64,000 nt of DNA from Strongylocentrotus droebachiensis (Eukaryota; Echinodermata; Echinoidea; Camarodonta; Strongylocentrotidae). Within the stretch, counting starts at the first letter, position 1. Each line of letters begins with the position of its first letter. Shown here one piece after another: positions 10,490-21,871 of this stretch. The notes under the pieces are model-generated. The model worked only from the letters and a program-made list of their open reading frames with translations. It did not search any database and was not told the DNA's origin. The stretch spans positions 372,001-436,000 of the forward strand of contig JAVYIG010000607.1 of the NCBI GenBank assembly GCA_035222895.1. The letters run 5' to 3'. A program made the position numbers and the translations under genes.

Positions 10490-12024
10490 TGACAATAACC
10501 TGGGGTAATAGGGATTTCAATGGGCAGATTAGCCCATTGTCAAGGGTGGCTGAGCGGGGTACTTTCAAGTCTCTCCCTATTGAACTTCTTTTCTTCAACA
10601 ACCTAAATACTAACCTTCTGAATTGTTAGAATACTTGAGCAAGGTATGTAAAGAAAGGTAAGAAGTCAACCTTTCTAATAGATTTGATTTGAAGATGTCT
10701 TATCATTGGTAAATAAGAAATTCTAGAGGGATAAAAAACTGCTGTAAATAAGAAAAATTAAACATTATATAATTATGATTATTATAAAAATAATAATTCA
10801 AAATATAACAAATGTAGATTCATCGAAAAGCACGTTTTCCGGTCTACAACTTTGCTGCACAATATTTTTCATCATGATCATCCAGTGAAGAGTTATAGCC
10901 TCTTGATTCAGCAGAGTCAATAAAGATTCCCTCGAAATGTGTGACCCTAAAAGAATGTGGCACAGGGGGGGGTTTTAAGTGGCGCATAAAGTAGACAGAG
11001 CTTCAAATTATATCAATTTATTTTCTGACAAATTGTAAAGGTAATTTGGGTGAACCAAATGTTTCCATGCAATGTTTGAAAACTACAGTTGCATTTGACT
11101 GAAAAAATATTTCACTTCTGAATCGTTCATTATAAATGTATGCACTGGGTTGACGTATATATTTAAGGTAGGAAAAAACCAAGTAATTGTTAAAGAAAGT
11201 ATTTAAATGTATCATATCTTCTCACCTAACTTAAACAACAATTTAGAGTTTTGTTCCTTCGTGGTTCGATTAATCATAGTATATAAAGTTGGAAACGATC
11301 TAAGCCATTGCTCTTTGTAATACGAATCATGGACTATTTCTGACCGCCGTCCAAGCCCAAAGATTTAAAATTTAAAATAAGCAAATGGCAGGAAAGTTTG
11401 ACTTGTCATGGCTATCCTTTGGATGAATCCGCAAAGATTGTAAAAGAAGAATACTATCAGTTAGTTCTACCTAGAAAATGAACATGAATAAAGCAGACAT
11501 GCAATAGGCCAATTTGACAGCCCTGTTTGTAGTCAGAAGAGTGTTATCAAATTATGTATTGAAATGTATATGTTAGTATGAGTTATTATTAGTTATGAAT
11601 CCTTCTGGCTGCAAACAGACCAACAAATAATGTGGACCATTTACGGAAATACTGCAGCATGAATAAAAAGGAAAGGAAATCCTGAACTACATGATTAAAG
11701 ATATGCTGGTATGATGGGATATAGTCAAAACTAGACTAATATAAAGGCCAAACTCACAAACCAAAATGAATCGTTTGGCTTGAAAGGAAGTCATAACAAC
11801 GCTTTTAATCGTAACTTTCGTTATTGTAAGAAATACATCTATTCAGCCAATGCGAAAATCAGATACCACTATTTGACAAGTTATGTCAGCTGTTGAAACT
11901 TATTATGATATGGAAAGATATATGACAGAAATAAATATTCAAGATAATAATTACGTGTAAAATGGTTTCATTTTAACAAATGTTTCTGAGTGTCTTTGCT
12001 CAGTTTGTCTGTTTCTGTTTATGT
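10490..12024. other. Unit A block upstream of GPCR A
   Basis: No protein gene. From about 10,992 to 12,024 it is nearly identical to unit B (28,735-30,165) and similar to D (59,260-59,935). It probably includes the untranslated first exon of the receptor (upstream of 11,226 on the minus strand). The part 10,490-10,991 has no match in B or D and belongs to the inserted material. Confidence 0.6.
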
Positions 12025-12038
12025 TATAGAATGTGTGT

Positions 12039-14049
12039 GAAATTTGTGAATTTATGAATTTGTGTGAATTTGAAACACACCAACGTGTATTACAGACTTG
12101 AAGCACCAGGTCCACCACCACCGCGTACAAGGAAGCCTGCAGACACTTGCAGAGGTACACACGGAAAATTAAAACCACCTGGTGGGAGAAAAAGGCAGAG
12201 GATCTGCAGCGCTCCGCAGACAATAATGACATGAAGTCCTTCTACACTGGACTGGAAGAAGTCTGGGGCCCCCAGACTAGGAGTACAGTTCATCTCAAGT
12301 CCCTGGACGGTAACACAACCTTTTCAGACAACAAAAGGGTGCTTGAATGATGGTCGCAGCATTTTGAGACACTACTCAACCAGCCAGGAGATATCGAGCC
12401 TGCAGCGCGTGATAGGATCAACCAGCGACCTGTAGTTACTGCACTCGATGATATTCCAACACGAAAAGAGCTAAACCTGGCAATTGCCTCCTTGGGTGAT
12501 GGCAAGGCTCCCGAAGTGGATGGGATACCAAGCGAGATATGGAAGCACGGAGGAGCCACACTAACCAACAGTTTACTAATGCTGATACAACAAGCATGGG
12601 CAGAAGGCTCCGTACCTCAGGAATGGAATGATGCTAATATTGTCGCCATCTTCAAAAAAGGAGATAGAACTCATTGTGGAAACTACAAAGGAATATCGCT
12701 ATTGTCAATAGCAGGGAAAGTTTTTGCCAGGATCCTTCTGAACAGATTGAATGCCCACATAGCACCAGATATATTGCCGGAAACGCAATGCGGATTTAGT
12801 AACAACCCTAGCACAGTAGATATGATCTTCTGCCTCAGACAACTACAGGAGAAGTGCATTGAGCACAACCGATCGCTCTATGTGGTTTTTGTCGATTTCA
12901 CGAAAGCCTTTGACACTGTTGGTAGGACAGGTCTTTGGCAACTACTACGAAAGTATGGATGTCCCGAGAAGTTCACCGGAATGGTAGAGTCCTTACATAC
13001 GGGTATGGTGGCTAAAGTCAAGGAAGCAGGCGAAACATTCCATAGCTTCCCTGTAAGTAACGGTGTAAAACAAGGATGTGTGTTGGCCCCTACGCTGTTC
13101 TCCATCTTTCTCTCGGCGATGCTGGAGGAGGCCTTTGCGGACTTTGAGGAGAGCGTTTACATACAATCACGTCAAGACGCCGACCTATTCAATGTCGCAC
13201 ACTTCAAAGCTAAGACGAAGTCTACACAGATTCTCGTGAGGGAACTCCTCTTTGCAGATGACAGTGCTCTTGTTGCTCATACACCAGAGCAGATGCAACA
13301 TGTTATAGATGTATTTTCATCAGCATCAAAGAAGTTCGGTCTACAAATAAACATTAAAAAGACTGAAGTACTATTCCAACCAGGTACAGACCACCGAGAG
13401 GAGGAGGAGATCCTAGTGGATGGGACAGCCCTAAACCAGGTAGATGACTTCACTTACCTCGGCAGCACTATATCCAAAGACGGACGCATCGACTCTGAGC
13501 TGGTGAAAAGAATGTCAAAGGCCAGCAGTGCCTTTGGAAGACTGCGAACCAGGCTATGGAACAACCATCATGTCTCAACAAGAGTGAAGTGCAAAATCTA
13601 CAGGGCTATCGTCCTATCCACTCTCTTATACGGTGCGGAAAGCTGGACTCTCTACAAAAGTCAAGTAAAGAAATTTCACGCGTTCATGATGAGACACCTC
13701 CGAGCAATTATAAGAATCAGTTGGAAGGACAAGGTGACCAACAAAGAGGTACTAGAGCGAGCAAACCTTCCTTCTATGGAGGACCTGCTCATCAGGAAGA
13801 ACCTACGATGGACAGGCCATGTCATCAGGATGCCCTCTGAGAGGTTACCAAAGCAAGTACTATTCTCGCAACTACCCGCTGGCGAAAGAGGGATTGGTCG
13901 TCCACGGCTTCGCTACAAGGACACGATCAAGAGGAACCTTAAGCGGAGGCAAATTGAAATCAAGACTTGGACAACTGCTGCAGGCCAACGAGCTGTATGG
14001 AGAACAGCTGTAAAGTGAAAATGAAGGCTTCGCGACAGACAGCTACTAC
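12039..14049 (+). mobile_element. 5'-truncated RTE-like LINE with preserved target duplication
   Basis: Bounded by TATAGAATGTGTGT (12,025-12,038) and TATAGAATTTGTGT (14,050-14,063), a 14-bp duplication with one mismatch. Units B (about 30,163) and D (about 59,937) carry the empty site. The 3' end is a short CTACTAC repeat, no poly-A. Only the linker, RT and C-terminal part of the ORF remain. Confidence 0.92.
12102..14018 (+). pseudogene. LINE reverse transcriptase with one premature stop
   Basis: One reading frame runs from about 12,102 to the stop at 14,016-14,018, broken only by TGA at 12,348-12,350. That TGA sits where relatives usually have Arg before WSQHFETLLNQP, so a CGA to TGA transition is the simplest cause. 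Motifs: GNYKGISLLSIAGKVFARIL, a FVDFTKAFDTV palm box, NGVKQGCVLAPTLFSIFLS, catalytic FADD at 13,251-13,262, and a C-terminal RKNLRWTGHVIRMPSERLPK block typical of RTE/RTEX-like LINEs. Endonuclease missing through 5' truncation. Short frames inside it in other registers are shadows. Confidence 0.92.
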
Positions 14050-14063
14050 TATAGAATTTGTGT

Positions 14064-15770
14064 ACACATTACATTTTGTCGAGTTTAATATCTTATATGT
14101 CGCTGTGCGGCCTGTAATATTTTATTGTCATTATTATTGATACTTATACCGTGCTTTTCCAAAAAGGCCCAAAGCGCTAACAGTGAATGAAAATTAAAAT
14201 TACTTAAATACATATAATAACAACTGCAACTACAAACTGCAAAAAAAGAAGTGTTTTTAGGCCTTTCTGAAGGTAATAAGTGATGGAGACTGCAGGACCT
14301 ATATGACAAGTCATTGAATAGTGCATTTGAATTGATTTTTCGTTGATAATGAATAAAGGAACCCTGTGGAAGAAAAGTATGATTTTAATTATATTTTGCT
14401 GTACGTTGTACACCTAACAACAGTGTACATGTATTTATTGACTTATACGTACATTTTGATTTTAACTCTTTATCGATACATTTATAATAAGATGTTCGCA
14501 GATGTTGGCCGTTTAATATTTGTGCTGTATTACATCACGATTTAGCAAATAGTGGAATAAGTTATTACAACCATACATTGGAGTACAAACAAATACATTG
14601 ATGGTCTTAATGTCAAAATGAAGCTCACCATTGACTAAAGGAGTCCCGTAATCCGAGAAAGTCGATCGTGAAGGAGAAGCCTAGATTTGGTAATAATCCT
14701 TGGGACGAAAATGATCCACCGAACGAACAATCACTGGGCAAAGAAGCCGGACAAGTGAATTTATATAAAGCGTGATTTAATCAGAAGCTTTCTGATGAGT
14801 CGTTTTGTTATTCATCCGATTGCAGTTTTTCGTAAATTGATAAACGGTGGTACTACATAGCAATATATGAAACATTAACCCATTTATTCGCGATATCTGA
14901 TTGGTTGACCGGCAGCATGTATGACATGCGTGCATTTTTTCCATTAGTTCTTTTGACATCAGATTTTTAATCATTGAAGCAGAACATGATTAAGCATTTG
15001 TAAATAATTATCGAGTGCTGTCATATGACAATAATGTTATGATTGTTTCTTTTTTAAGAAATCGAAACTGAAAACTAGTGCTATCAATTGAATGATTTTT
15101 TTTCCTGGTTAAGTGGTGCAATGTATTGGTATATTTATGGCTAAAAAGCCATATTCGAAATACGACAATAAATAGCTCAAACACTTTAACCAAAAATTAA
15201 TGCCACATGTAGGTGTAGTCCCATATATTTCATTTCATTTCATTTATTTCATTCTCCATGAAAACGAATTAACATACAAACATGTTATACAAATTTAAAA
15301 AAAACGATTACAAGAAAATTACACAGGGAAGGAGCAAACAAAATTGTATGGGAATGAGGGATTTACAAAAAGGGCAATCAGCTTTATGAACGTCAACCCC
15401 TGAAAAGTATACACTGTGTTGTTGAGAAAAGAAAAAAAGGAAAAGATAAGCAGAGAAAAACCTGAACACCAATACAAAAGGAAAAAAGGTGAAGGAGAAT
15501 CAAAGGGGAGGGGGAATACTTTCCAAGTGCATTTAATGAAGCGCAACGTCATTTAATTTGAGATTGAATACAATGATTGAATAAAAAACAAGGTTTCGAA
15601 ATAATTTAAACAAAAGTTTTTACTTCAATCTTGCGTTGTCAAACAAGTGCTTTTTCATAACATTATGCATGGTATCATGAACAATATACCCAATTTCGTG
15701 TGCAGTGCTCGTGGCTTCTATCAAGATTATTCGATTTCTTATCATTTTTAGGATTTAAAAAGCTCGCAAT
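14064..15770. other. Unit A intergenic block with old LINE tails
   Basis: No gene. 14,100-14,300 matches B (30,284-30,480) and D (60,050-60,300) and looks like an ancient LINE or SINE 3' end on the minus strand (CGCTTTGGGCCTTTTTGGAAA-type end with an AT-rich trinucleotide tail). 14,770-15,770 matches B 32,225-32,970 and 33,717-33,890. Confidence 0.6.
15228..15560 (-). mobile_element. LINE 3' tail, minus strand, old
   Basis: On the minus strand an A- and G-rich 3'UTR ends in AAATG-type repeats (seen as CATTTCATTTCATTTATTTC on the plus strand), the same tail type as the intact LINE at 2,332-4,506. The copy in unit B (32,600-32,960) shares the insertion, so it predates the duplication. No RT coding sequence remains. 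Confidence 0.6.
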
Positions 15771-15847
15771 TTACACCGGTCAGAGGCGGCCCCCCCCCCC
15801 CCCCCCCACACTTTTCAGCCACCCGAAAAGTGCCCCTTTTTAACATA

Positions 15848-16716
15848 CATAGTTAGAACGGTGTTTAAAATATCACTGTTTAAAAACGTAAACAACGTTG
15901 TTCAAAATCGAAAAATCAGTGCTCGATTGGCTTAAACAACTATGTATTGAAAAACAAAAAGATTTAGTTAAACAGAGTTGTTTAAAAAGTCCCGGGGGAA
16001 AAATCACGTGATAGATTTAACCAATCATGACCTCGCGCTGACATTTTCTCGATACGCGATTGAAATTTGGGCGCACACATGCGATATGCACAAAGTACGT
16101 ACATATGCATAGCGCATGCAGCATGCAATATGCTAGTGCTAGTGCAGTGCAGTGCAGATGAAAATGGGGGAACAAGGGCAAGGCGACGACTTGGTTCTTT
16201 TCGGCTTCGCCGATGGGGTTTAGGTGAATTTATAGAGACAAATAATAATATTGTCTGTCACTGTTAAATGAATATGATGAACAAATGTTGAAGTTAATTG
16301 GCAACAAGCTCTACATGTTACAGTGTAATCTTTGTGCTTATTGTAGGAGTGGTTCCGGTAGGTCATTTCACAAATTTAAACAAATGAGGTAATAACCATT
16401 AAACAGTTCTGTTTAAAATTTAAGCAACTCCTTTTAAACAACCCAGTTGTGCAGTAATATTGAATAAACAACAGTTGCTTAGTAATTTAAACATTATTGT
16501 TTAACATTTACACAACTTGCTTTTAACGACCGAGTTGTGCAATTTTATTACTAAACAACTGTTGTTTAAAAAAAAATCTAATTTTTAAACAACTAAGTGT
16601 TCAAAACGTAAACAACCTTAAGTTGTTTAATTTTTAAACAACAGTTGAGCGATTCACCGGTTAACTTGTGGTTGTTTAAAATTTTAAACAACTTGTTTAA
16701 TTTTTTTCTAACAGTG
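15848..16716. mobile_element. TA-flanked MITE saturated with GTTGTTTAAA, nested
   Basis: Ends CATAGTTAGAAC and (reverse complement) CACTGTTAGAAA, flanked by TA (15,846-15,847 and 16,717-16,718). The interior holds many copies of TTTAAACAAC or GTTGTTTAAA in both orientations around a less repetitive centre. The sister hAT-like element at 47,322 lacks it, which gives the empty site. TA flanks suggest a Tc1/mariner-type mobiliser, but that is inference. Confidence 0.75.
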
Positions 16717-16719
16717 TAG

Positions 16720-17650
16720 GAATAGTGCCCGTTTTACTTTGACAAGTGCCCCTATTACTTTGTAAAGGTGCCCCTTCCCCTTTTCAACTCTGATAAGTGC
16801 CCCTTTTATTTGGAAACATGCCCCTTTTCTTTCGACAAGTTCCCAATTTACTTTGCGATAAGTGACCATTTCCATTCTCATAATTGCCCTTTTTAATCTC
16901 TAGTAAGTGCCCCTAGTTAGGTACGAGAAGTGCCTCTTTTCACATTTGACCAGTGCCCTTTACCTCTGATAATTGTCCCATTTAAATCTGAGAGGTGCCT
17001 CTTTTGCTTTGACAAGTGTCCCTTTTCCTTTGTAAGAAGTGCCCCTTCCCCTTTTAATAACTGCGCCCATTTTAACTTGGATAAGCACACCTTATATTTT
17101 CACATGTGCCCTTTTTCTTTTCTTATAAGTGCCACTTTTCCTAATAATAAGTGCCCATTAAAGAAGAGACCACTCCCCTTCTCAAAAGTTCCCCTTCTCT
17201 GATAAATGACCCATTTCAGGTACGAGAAGTTACTCCTCTCCACTTCAGATCAGTGCCTCCGATAAATGCCCGTTTAAAGTCTGATCGTTGCCCATTTTTG
17301 TTAAACTAATGCACATTTTCCTATATTACAAGTGCCCCTTTTTCATTCGCATAAGTGCCCCTTTTCATTTCTAGTCATTGCCCCTTTTAAGATGCGATAA
17401 GTGCCTCTTTTTACCTCTGATAATTTCCCTTTTAACAATATATAATATTATCTTATAAATGCCCCTATCAAAAGCTGATGGGTGCCCATTTTCCGTCGAA
17501 AAATGCCCATTTCCTATTCTCATGACTGACTTTATTTATCCATGGTGAGTGCCCCTTTTTAAAGGTGTAAGAAGTGCCCCATTTTCACCTGCTCATTGGC
17601 ACATGCTCCTTTTTTTTCCTGATAAGTGTCCCCTATTCCTCTCATCATTA
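16720..17650 (+). repeat. Degenerate AAGTGCCCCTTTT array, copy 1
   Basis: Several dozen irregular 20-30 bp repeats of the type GATAAGTGCCCCTTTTCCTT, strongly strand-asymmetric (pyrimidine-rich). The same order of variants is found at 47,385-48,320, so the array was inherited by both element copies and did not grow independently in each. Not CRISPR-like: no constant spacer length and the repeats are degenerate. Confidence 0.88.
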
Positions 17651-17946
17651 AACGCGCCCTAGTTAATTTTAAGCGACTACGAGCAATTTCCCCCAACGCT
17701 CGCATGCATCTATAGATGATATACTTATGTTACTTATCAAAGGTCTTTTCAGTCTTCCGTTATGAGAATGTGCTTATAACCCCATTAGGGTTGGGTTTTT
17801 CCTCTTTATAAGATGTAATTTTTCGCACTGCGACCTCGCACATCTAAACAAAAATCCTCGCTCCCTTCTCTCGCTCGCAAACAACTTTTTAGACAATCAA
17901 ACCCAACTGCAAAGTATGATGCTTAAGCAATATCTTGTATGGTGTA

Positions 17947-18952
17947 CATATTGCTCCGGTTGTATCATTTTTGCTCGCTGGACCATTGCCAGCACAAACG
18001 TAGCTAGTTCGACGTCACTACCAAACTAGAATGTTTCATTATGTTGCAGGGCCATTGGGTATGATGTGCGAACCGAGTGTGTGGAAATGGTGTGTTGGGG
18101 AGGGGGAAGTGAGAGTGTTCCTGTGTGTGGTGATTGTATGTGTGTCAACAATTACAGACTAATAAATGACAGATGGCTAATCATAAATCTACAATGACGA
18201 GTAAACTGTCTACATCACAATCCACAGATAATTGTGCCTTGAACGTATATAGCAGACGGCAATCGGCGAATCAGACGACACTTGATAGTGATTTTGAAAG
18301 TGAGATTGCTTTGCTAAATAGAAAATACAAGAACCTTTTCCATATCTTTAAACTATCATTGATAACTGATAATTAAACAGTTAGTAAAATAAACCTACCA
18401 AACTACATAATACAATGAAATACTTGACTGAGAGTAGGGGAGTTTGATGTGGTGCACAATTGCACCCCTCTGTAAATAATCGAATAGTCCACGGCGTGTC
18501 ATGAATATTCATGTTTGGCTTAACTCGGCAAAATGTTTGCCTATACTAAATAGAAAAATTACGGTGGGGGTTGGCTGAAATGGACATAATGCACCAATCA
18601 GAATTGATCTATGATAATTCATGCTTGTTATCCTTCGTGTGCTTGACCTATAACCTTACAATCACGTGGCAAATTGCGTCCAAAATTCGACTTGTTGCAC
18701 ATGTGTTATATAGGCAATGGCGAGTTGGCGACCTATTTTGATCAAATTACGGTGGGTGAACTTTCAAAAGTCAATGGGACATGAGGGTTCCAATGAAAGA
18801 GCTAGTGCCACGTACGTCGGGGTGGATGTGCTTTTCGTTTAAACAAAGAATATTTGTGTAACGATTTTTTGGGGTAAAAGTCCATAGGCTTACATATTAG
18901 GCTGCTGGACTCTGACGATAGGTTGTCCAATGAGACTATTCGGAGCCATATG
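17947..18952 (+). mobile_element. Nested DNA element with CATATNGCTCCG ends, copy 1
   Basis: Ends CATATTGCTCCGG and CGGAGCCATATG are inverted repeats. The host element's sister copy (about 48,650) reads straight across the site. An internally deleted, reverse-oriented copy is at 32,969-33,716. Relative to it this copy has about 220 extra bases around 17,990-18,215. A 67-residue frame (18,173-18,376) is without recognisable domains and is only half shared by the other copy. Confidence 0.7.
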
Positions 18953-19134
18953 TGACGTGAAACAAATATTGAAATCATCCCTGATAATTGTAATCACAAT
19001 GTATAGGGGTATATACCAATGTCTAAAAATGTGTATATTTTCGCTTTGAGATTTCCCTTCGTAGGTGCCCCTTTTTTCTTGGTGCCCCCCCCCCCCCCCA
19101 CTCTGGAAGTCGCTCCGCCACCCCTGACACCGGT

Positions 19135-20241
19135 TGTACTACATAACCATCCTCTCAACAACAATGAATGTCCAGAATTGTTCGCATGACCAGAACTTAA
19201 CTTTATCTTTAATTAATGGAAACTAAAAACAAGATTTTCAACCGAGGGTCATGTAAATACAATATAAACAAGGTTTGTCTTGCGTGTAAATAAAGTGTTT
19301 ATATATGACATTGCGTTTTTCGTTTCCTGTTACAACAAGGTTTTGAAACAATTTAAACAAAAATTATTACTTTCAATCTTGCGATGTCAAATTAGTGCTT
19401 GTATATATGACATTGCGGATTTTGTTTCGAGTCAAAACAAGGTTTTGAGTTAATTTAAACAAAAATTATTACTCCAATCTTGCGTTGTCAATCAAGTGCT
19501 TGTATATGACATTATGGTATAATATCCATGGATAACAAGCTATTTGAATTTCTGTACCAATCAGGCCCGTAAAATATAGGAGTTCAAACCACCACCCCCC
19601 CCCCCCTCCCTCTTAATTTTTTTTCTCAATAAAACCGAGGGAATTATTTTAGAGCAACAAGAGTGTAAAGTCTGACAGAGCGCTATACAAGAACCCAATA
19701 TTATCATCATCATTATTATTATTATCGTCATTATGACTTTGCCTTTTTATCTTTATGCTCTCTTTCAGATCCGCCATTCACTACGACCTGAGACGACGAC
19801 ACTTATCTACCCGATCCTAATACTCAGACCACGCCTTCCACTGACGTCATGCCTCCTTTTTATTGGCGTCCTACATCCTCATTCCTATGAAGAATCGCTT
19901 CGGTTTGCAGCGGGTAAGGCTTTTTTTAAATGGCTTTTTCAATTATATGCTATTAAAAAGCCGACCGTAGATTTTAAAATGTTTGGGTCGGTCGCAAAGG
20001 GCAATGCATTTTTTTTAACGCATTACGACCGTATCCGAAGAAACTAAAATGTTATTTAAATGGAAAACTGAATTAATGTAGAATACAAATAAAAAGGAAT
20101 GACAAATATTTTCCCTTCAGTATTACACAAAAGCACATTAAAACCTCATTTTCCGCACCCCTCCAAATTACGGGTCAATAGAGGTCAAATTTGCCGCAGT
20201 TACGTTGATGACATAACATGTGGACACGATCGGCTCGCCTA
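19135..20241. other. Unit A right end and unique spacer
   Basis: 19,135-19,560 matches B (33,895-34,130) and the piece right of 62,313. It contains a short repeated block (ATATATGACATTGCG ... ACAAGGTTTTGA ... AATTTAAACAAAAATTATTAC) in three diverged copies. 19,590-19,605 is a poly-C run. After 19,560 no match to B or D is seen; apart from the exon-like island nothing coding is visible. Confidence 0.55.
19769..19913 (+). other. Exon-like island with canonical splice borders
   Basis: 145 bp, less AT-rich than its surroundings, preceded by a pyrimidine-rich tract ending TCTTTCAG and followed by GTAAGG. One frame is open across the segment; another reads plausibly protein-like (DDDTYLPDPNTQTTP) but holds two stops. 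Could be an exon of an unrecognised gene, a relic exon or chance. No family recognised. Confidence 0.25.
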
Positions 20242-20243
20242 TA

Positions 20244-20900
20244 CAGTGTGAGTCCAAAAAAAGTTTACACCTAGAAAATTGCTAATTATTTCATAAATCT
20301 CTATGAACAGTAAATTTTTATACATCCTATGAAAGAGTGCTTTATCCCGAATCATTTAGTATCATTTTAGTATCGCATGTGTTCACGCTTGGATGAACAG
20401 GAGGCATTGTTTGCAAAAAATCGACATGCGCCAAAGTTGCTTATGTGATGTTTGAATAAAAACAATTGGGTTTGGGTATTAATTCGGTCATTGCAGATTC
20501 AAATAACATCCCTAACAAAATTTATCATGCCACACATATCAAATATCGAATATCAAATATCAACAAACATTTGTGCGCGAGCGCGTGCATGTGTGTGAGA
20601 GACTTTGCCTCTGCAAAAAGCATATGAAATGCATCTCATTTGATACATTCAATTCATTCTCTCACTTTAATCCCAACATATTACATAATGTAGGCATCAC
20701 TTTGGCGCAAGTCGATGTTTGCACTCTCGCAAAAAATGCCTCCTGTTCATCCAAGCATGAACACATACCACACAAAAATGATACCAAATGATTTGGGATA
20801 AAACGCTCTTTCATAAGATGCATAATAATTTACTGTTCATAGATGATTTTTAAAATAATTAGCAATTTTCTAGGTGTAAACTTTTTTTTGACTCACACGG
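20244..20900. mobile_element. Tc1/mariner-type MITE with ~200-bp inverted ends
   Basis: Ends CAGTGTGAGTC and GACTCACACGG, flanked by TA on both sides (20,242-20,243 and 20,901-20,902). The inverted similarity continues for about 180-200 bp on each side (for example GTTTACACCTAGAAAATTGC and its complement). The centre is unique and GC-richer. No transposase; the 72-residue frame inside is incidental. Confidence 0.85.
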
Positions 20901-20902
20901 TA

Positions 20903-21869
20903 TAGCTGAGGCGATAAGCTTAATTATTGCAAAGTCGTCGTGAATATGCGTAGGGTACTTCACATAAGATAATGTAATCAAGTCGATAGCTCGGTTTTAG
21001 GCCAACTTCCGATGGTCAAAGCTTTTCGAATTTCGAATTTCCAGAGAACTGTTACTCCTCTGAAAGACACTTAAACAGCATATAATTGATATGATTATAA
21101 TGCGTTGCTTACAGGTTTTCCGTTGATATATAATTCATCTATTTAATCGTTCACTTCTTACAAGGTCTTTAACCCGTAAAACCCGTAAAAAGTCATCGAT
21201 CGCAATACGTGTTGTCTATAATTATCGTATGGGAAATTTGACCGGTTTGGTAATTATAGCAATTACTTCCAACTGACCAGTACCTTTTTTATTATTCAGT
21301 TGCAGGCCTATGCTCTGTTTTCTTCAATTGTATATGCATTTTATAATTGTATATTATGTTACTGAACAAGCTACTCTAGATAAAATTGGAAATCGATGAA
21401 TGTATAACTAACTGAATTGAATTTGGATTTGAATTTGATTTATTTGAAGTTATTAAAAACCAAGACGTCACAATAATACACTAAAAAGAATAATACTGAT
21501 ACATGTAACTAGGGCGTATCAACAAAAAAATATGACCCAACTTGGATAGCTCCTTATTGAACAGTCATAACGAATGTGACTAAAAAGTAGCTTATTTTCC
21601 GTCAAATGATACCCTATTCATGATATATCCGCCACGGGTGAATGAACACCAGGGTCTTTAAAAAGTGTTGTCAAAATCGCCTTGTCACAAGTTTGGGCTT
21701 AATGAACCGATGTGTGTCAGGCCATATGCATGGGCTTCTTTGGTCTTAAATACTTTTTAAAAGGTTAAATTGTGCCTCGTGCTTCAGTGATTGTTGATAA
21801 ATGATGTAATTTAAGTAGGCTTTCATTGATTTTAATCCCAAGGATAACTTTTAATTATTATGAATAGCC
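20903..21869. other. Unannotated AT-rich spacer
   Basis: No open frame, RNA gene or clear repeat recognised apart from a LINE-tail-like GAATTTGGATTTGAATTTG stretch near 21,418-21,445. Confidence 0.4.
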
Positions 21870-21871
21870 TA

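Larger units (their letters stand above)
6949..11225 (-). other. Predicted 5'UTR intron of GPCR A, swollen by insertions
   Basis: On the minus strand an acceptor (pyrimidine-rich run, then ATTTTCAG; AG at 6,949-6,950) lies 30 bp before the ATG. A donor context TTAG-GTGAGAAG (GT at 11,224-11,225) lies upstream. The acceptor is conserved in all three units, and the donor region aligns at 28,962 in B and 59,451 in D. The intron would be 273 bp in B, 241 bp in D and 4,277 bp in A. The excess in A is foreign sequence at about 6,996-10,991. This is a prediction from sequence conservation; no transcript data. Confidence 0.5.
15781..19126. mobile_element. hAT-like non-autonomous transposon 1, with two nested insertions
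   Basis: Flanked by a perfect 8-bp duplication ACACCGGT (15,773-15,780 and 19,127-19,134). Unit B has the single-copy empty site at about 33,893. Ends are CAGAGGCGGCC and a diverged GGCGG-related right end finishing CCACCCCTG. Eight-base duplications and CAG...CTG ends fit the hAT superfamily. The body is a degenerate AAGTGCCCCTTTT array plus an AT-rich tail shared with 47,322-48,825. Two insertions (15,848-16,716 and 17,947-18,952) are absent from that second copy. No transposase is encoded. Confidence 0.85.

Noticed and set aside
10970..10992. Right end of the piggyBac-like insertion at the TTAA near 10,974
   Set aside because: The adjoining poly-G sequence does not match the left end, so the right terminal repeat could not be supported.
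16720..17650. CRISPR-like or regulatory array
   Set aside because: Repeats are degenerate, spacing is irregular, there are no unique spacers, and it lies inside a eukaryotic transposon.
18173..18376. 67-residue frame inside the CATATNGCTCCG element as a transposase
   Set aside because: No domain seen, and the second copy of the element has deleted half of it without losing its ends.
20573..20791. 72-residue frame in the mariner-type MITE
   Set aside because: Runs from the unique centre into the terminal inverted repeat; no similarity to a transposase.
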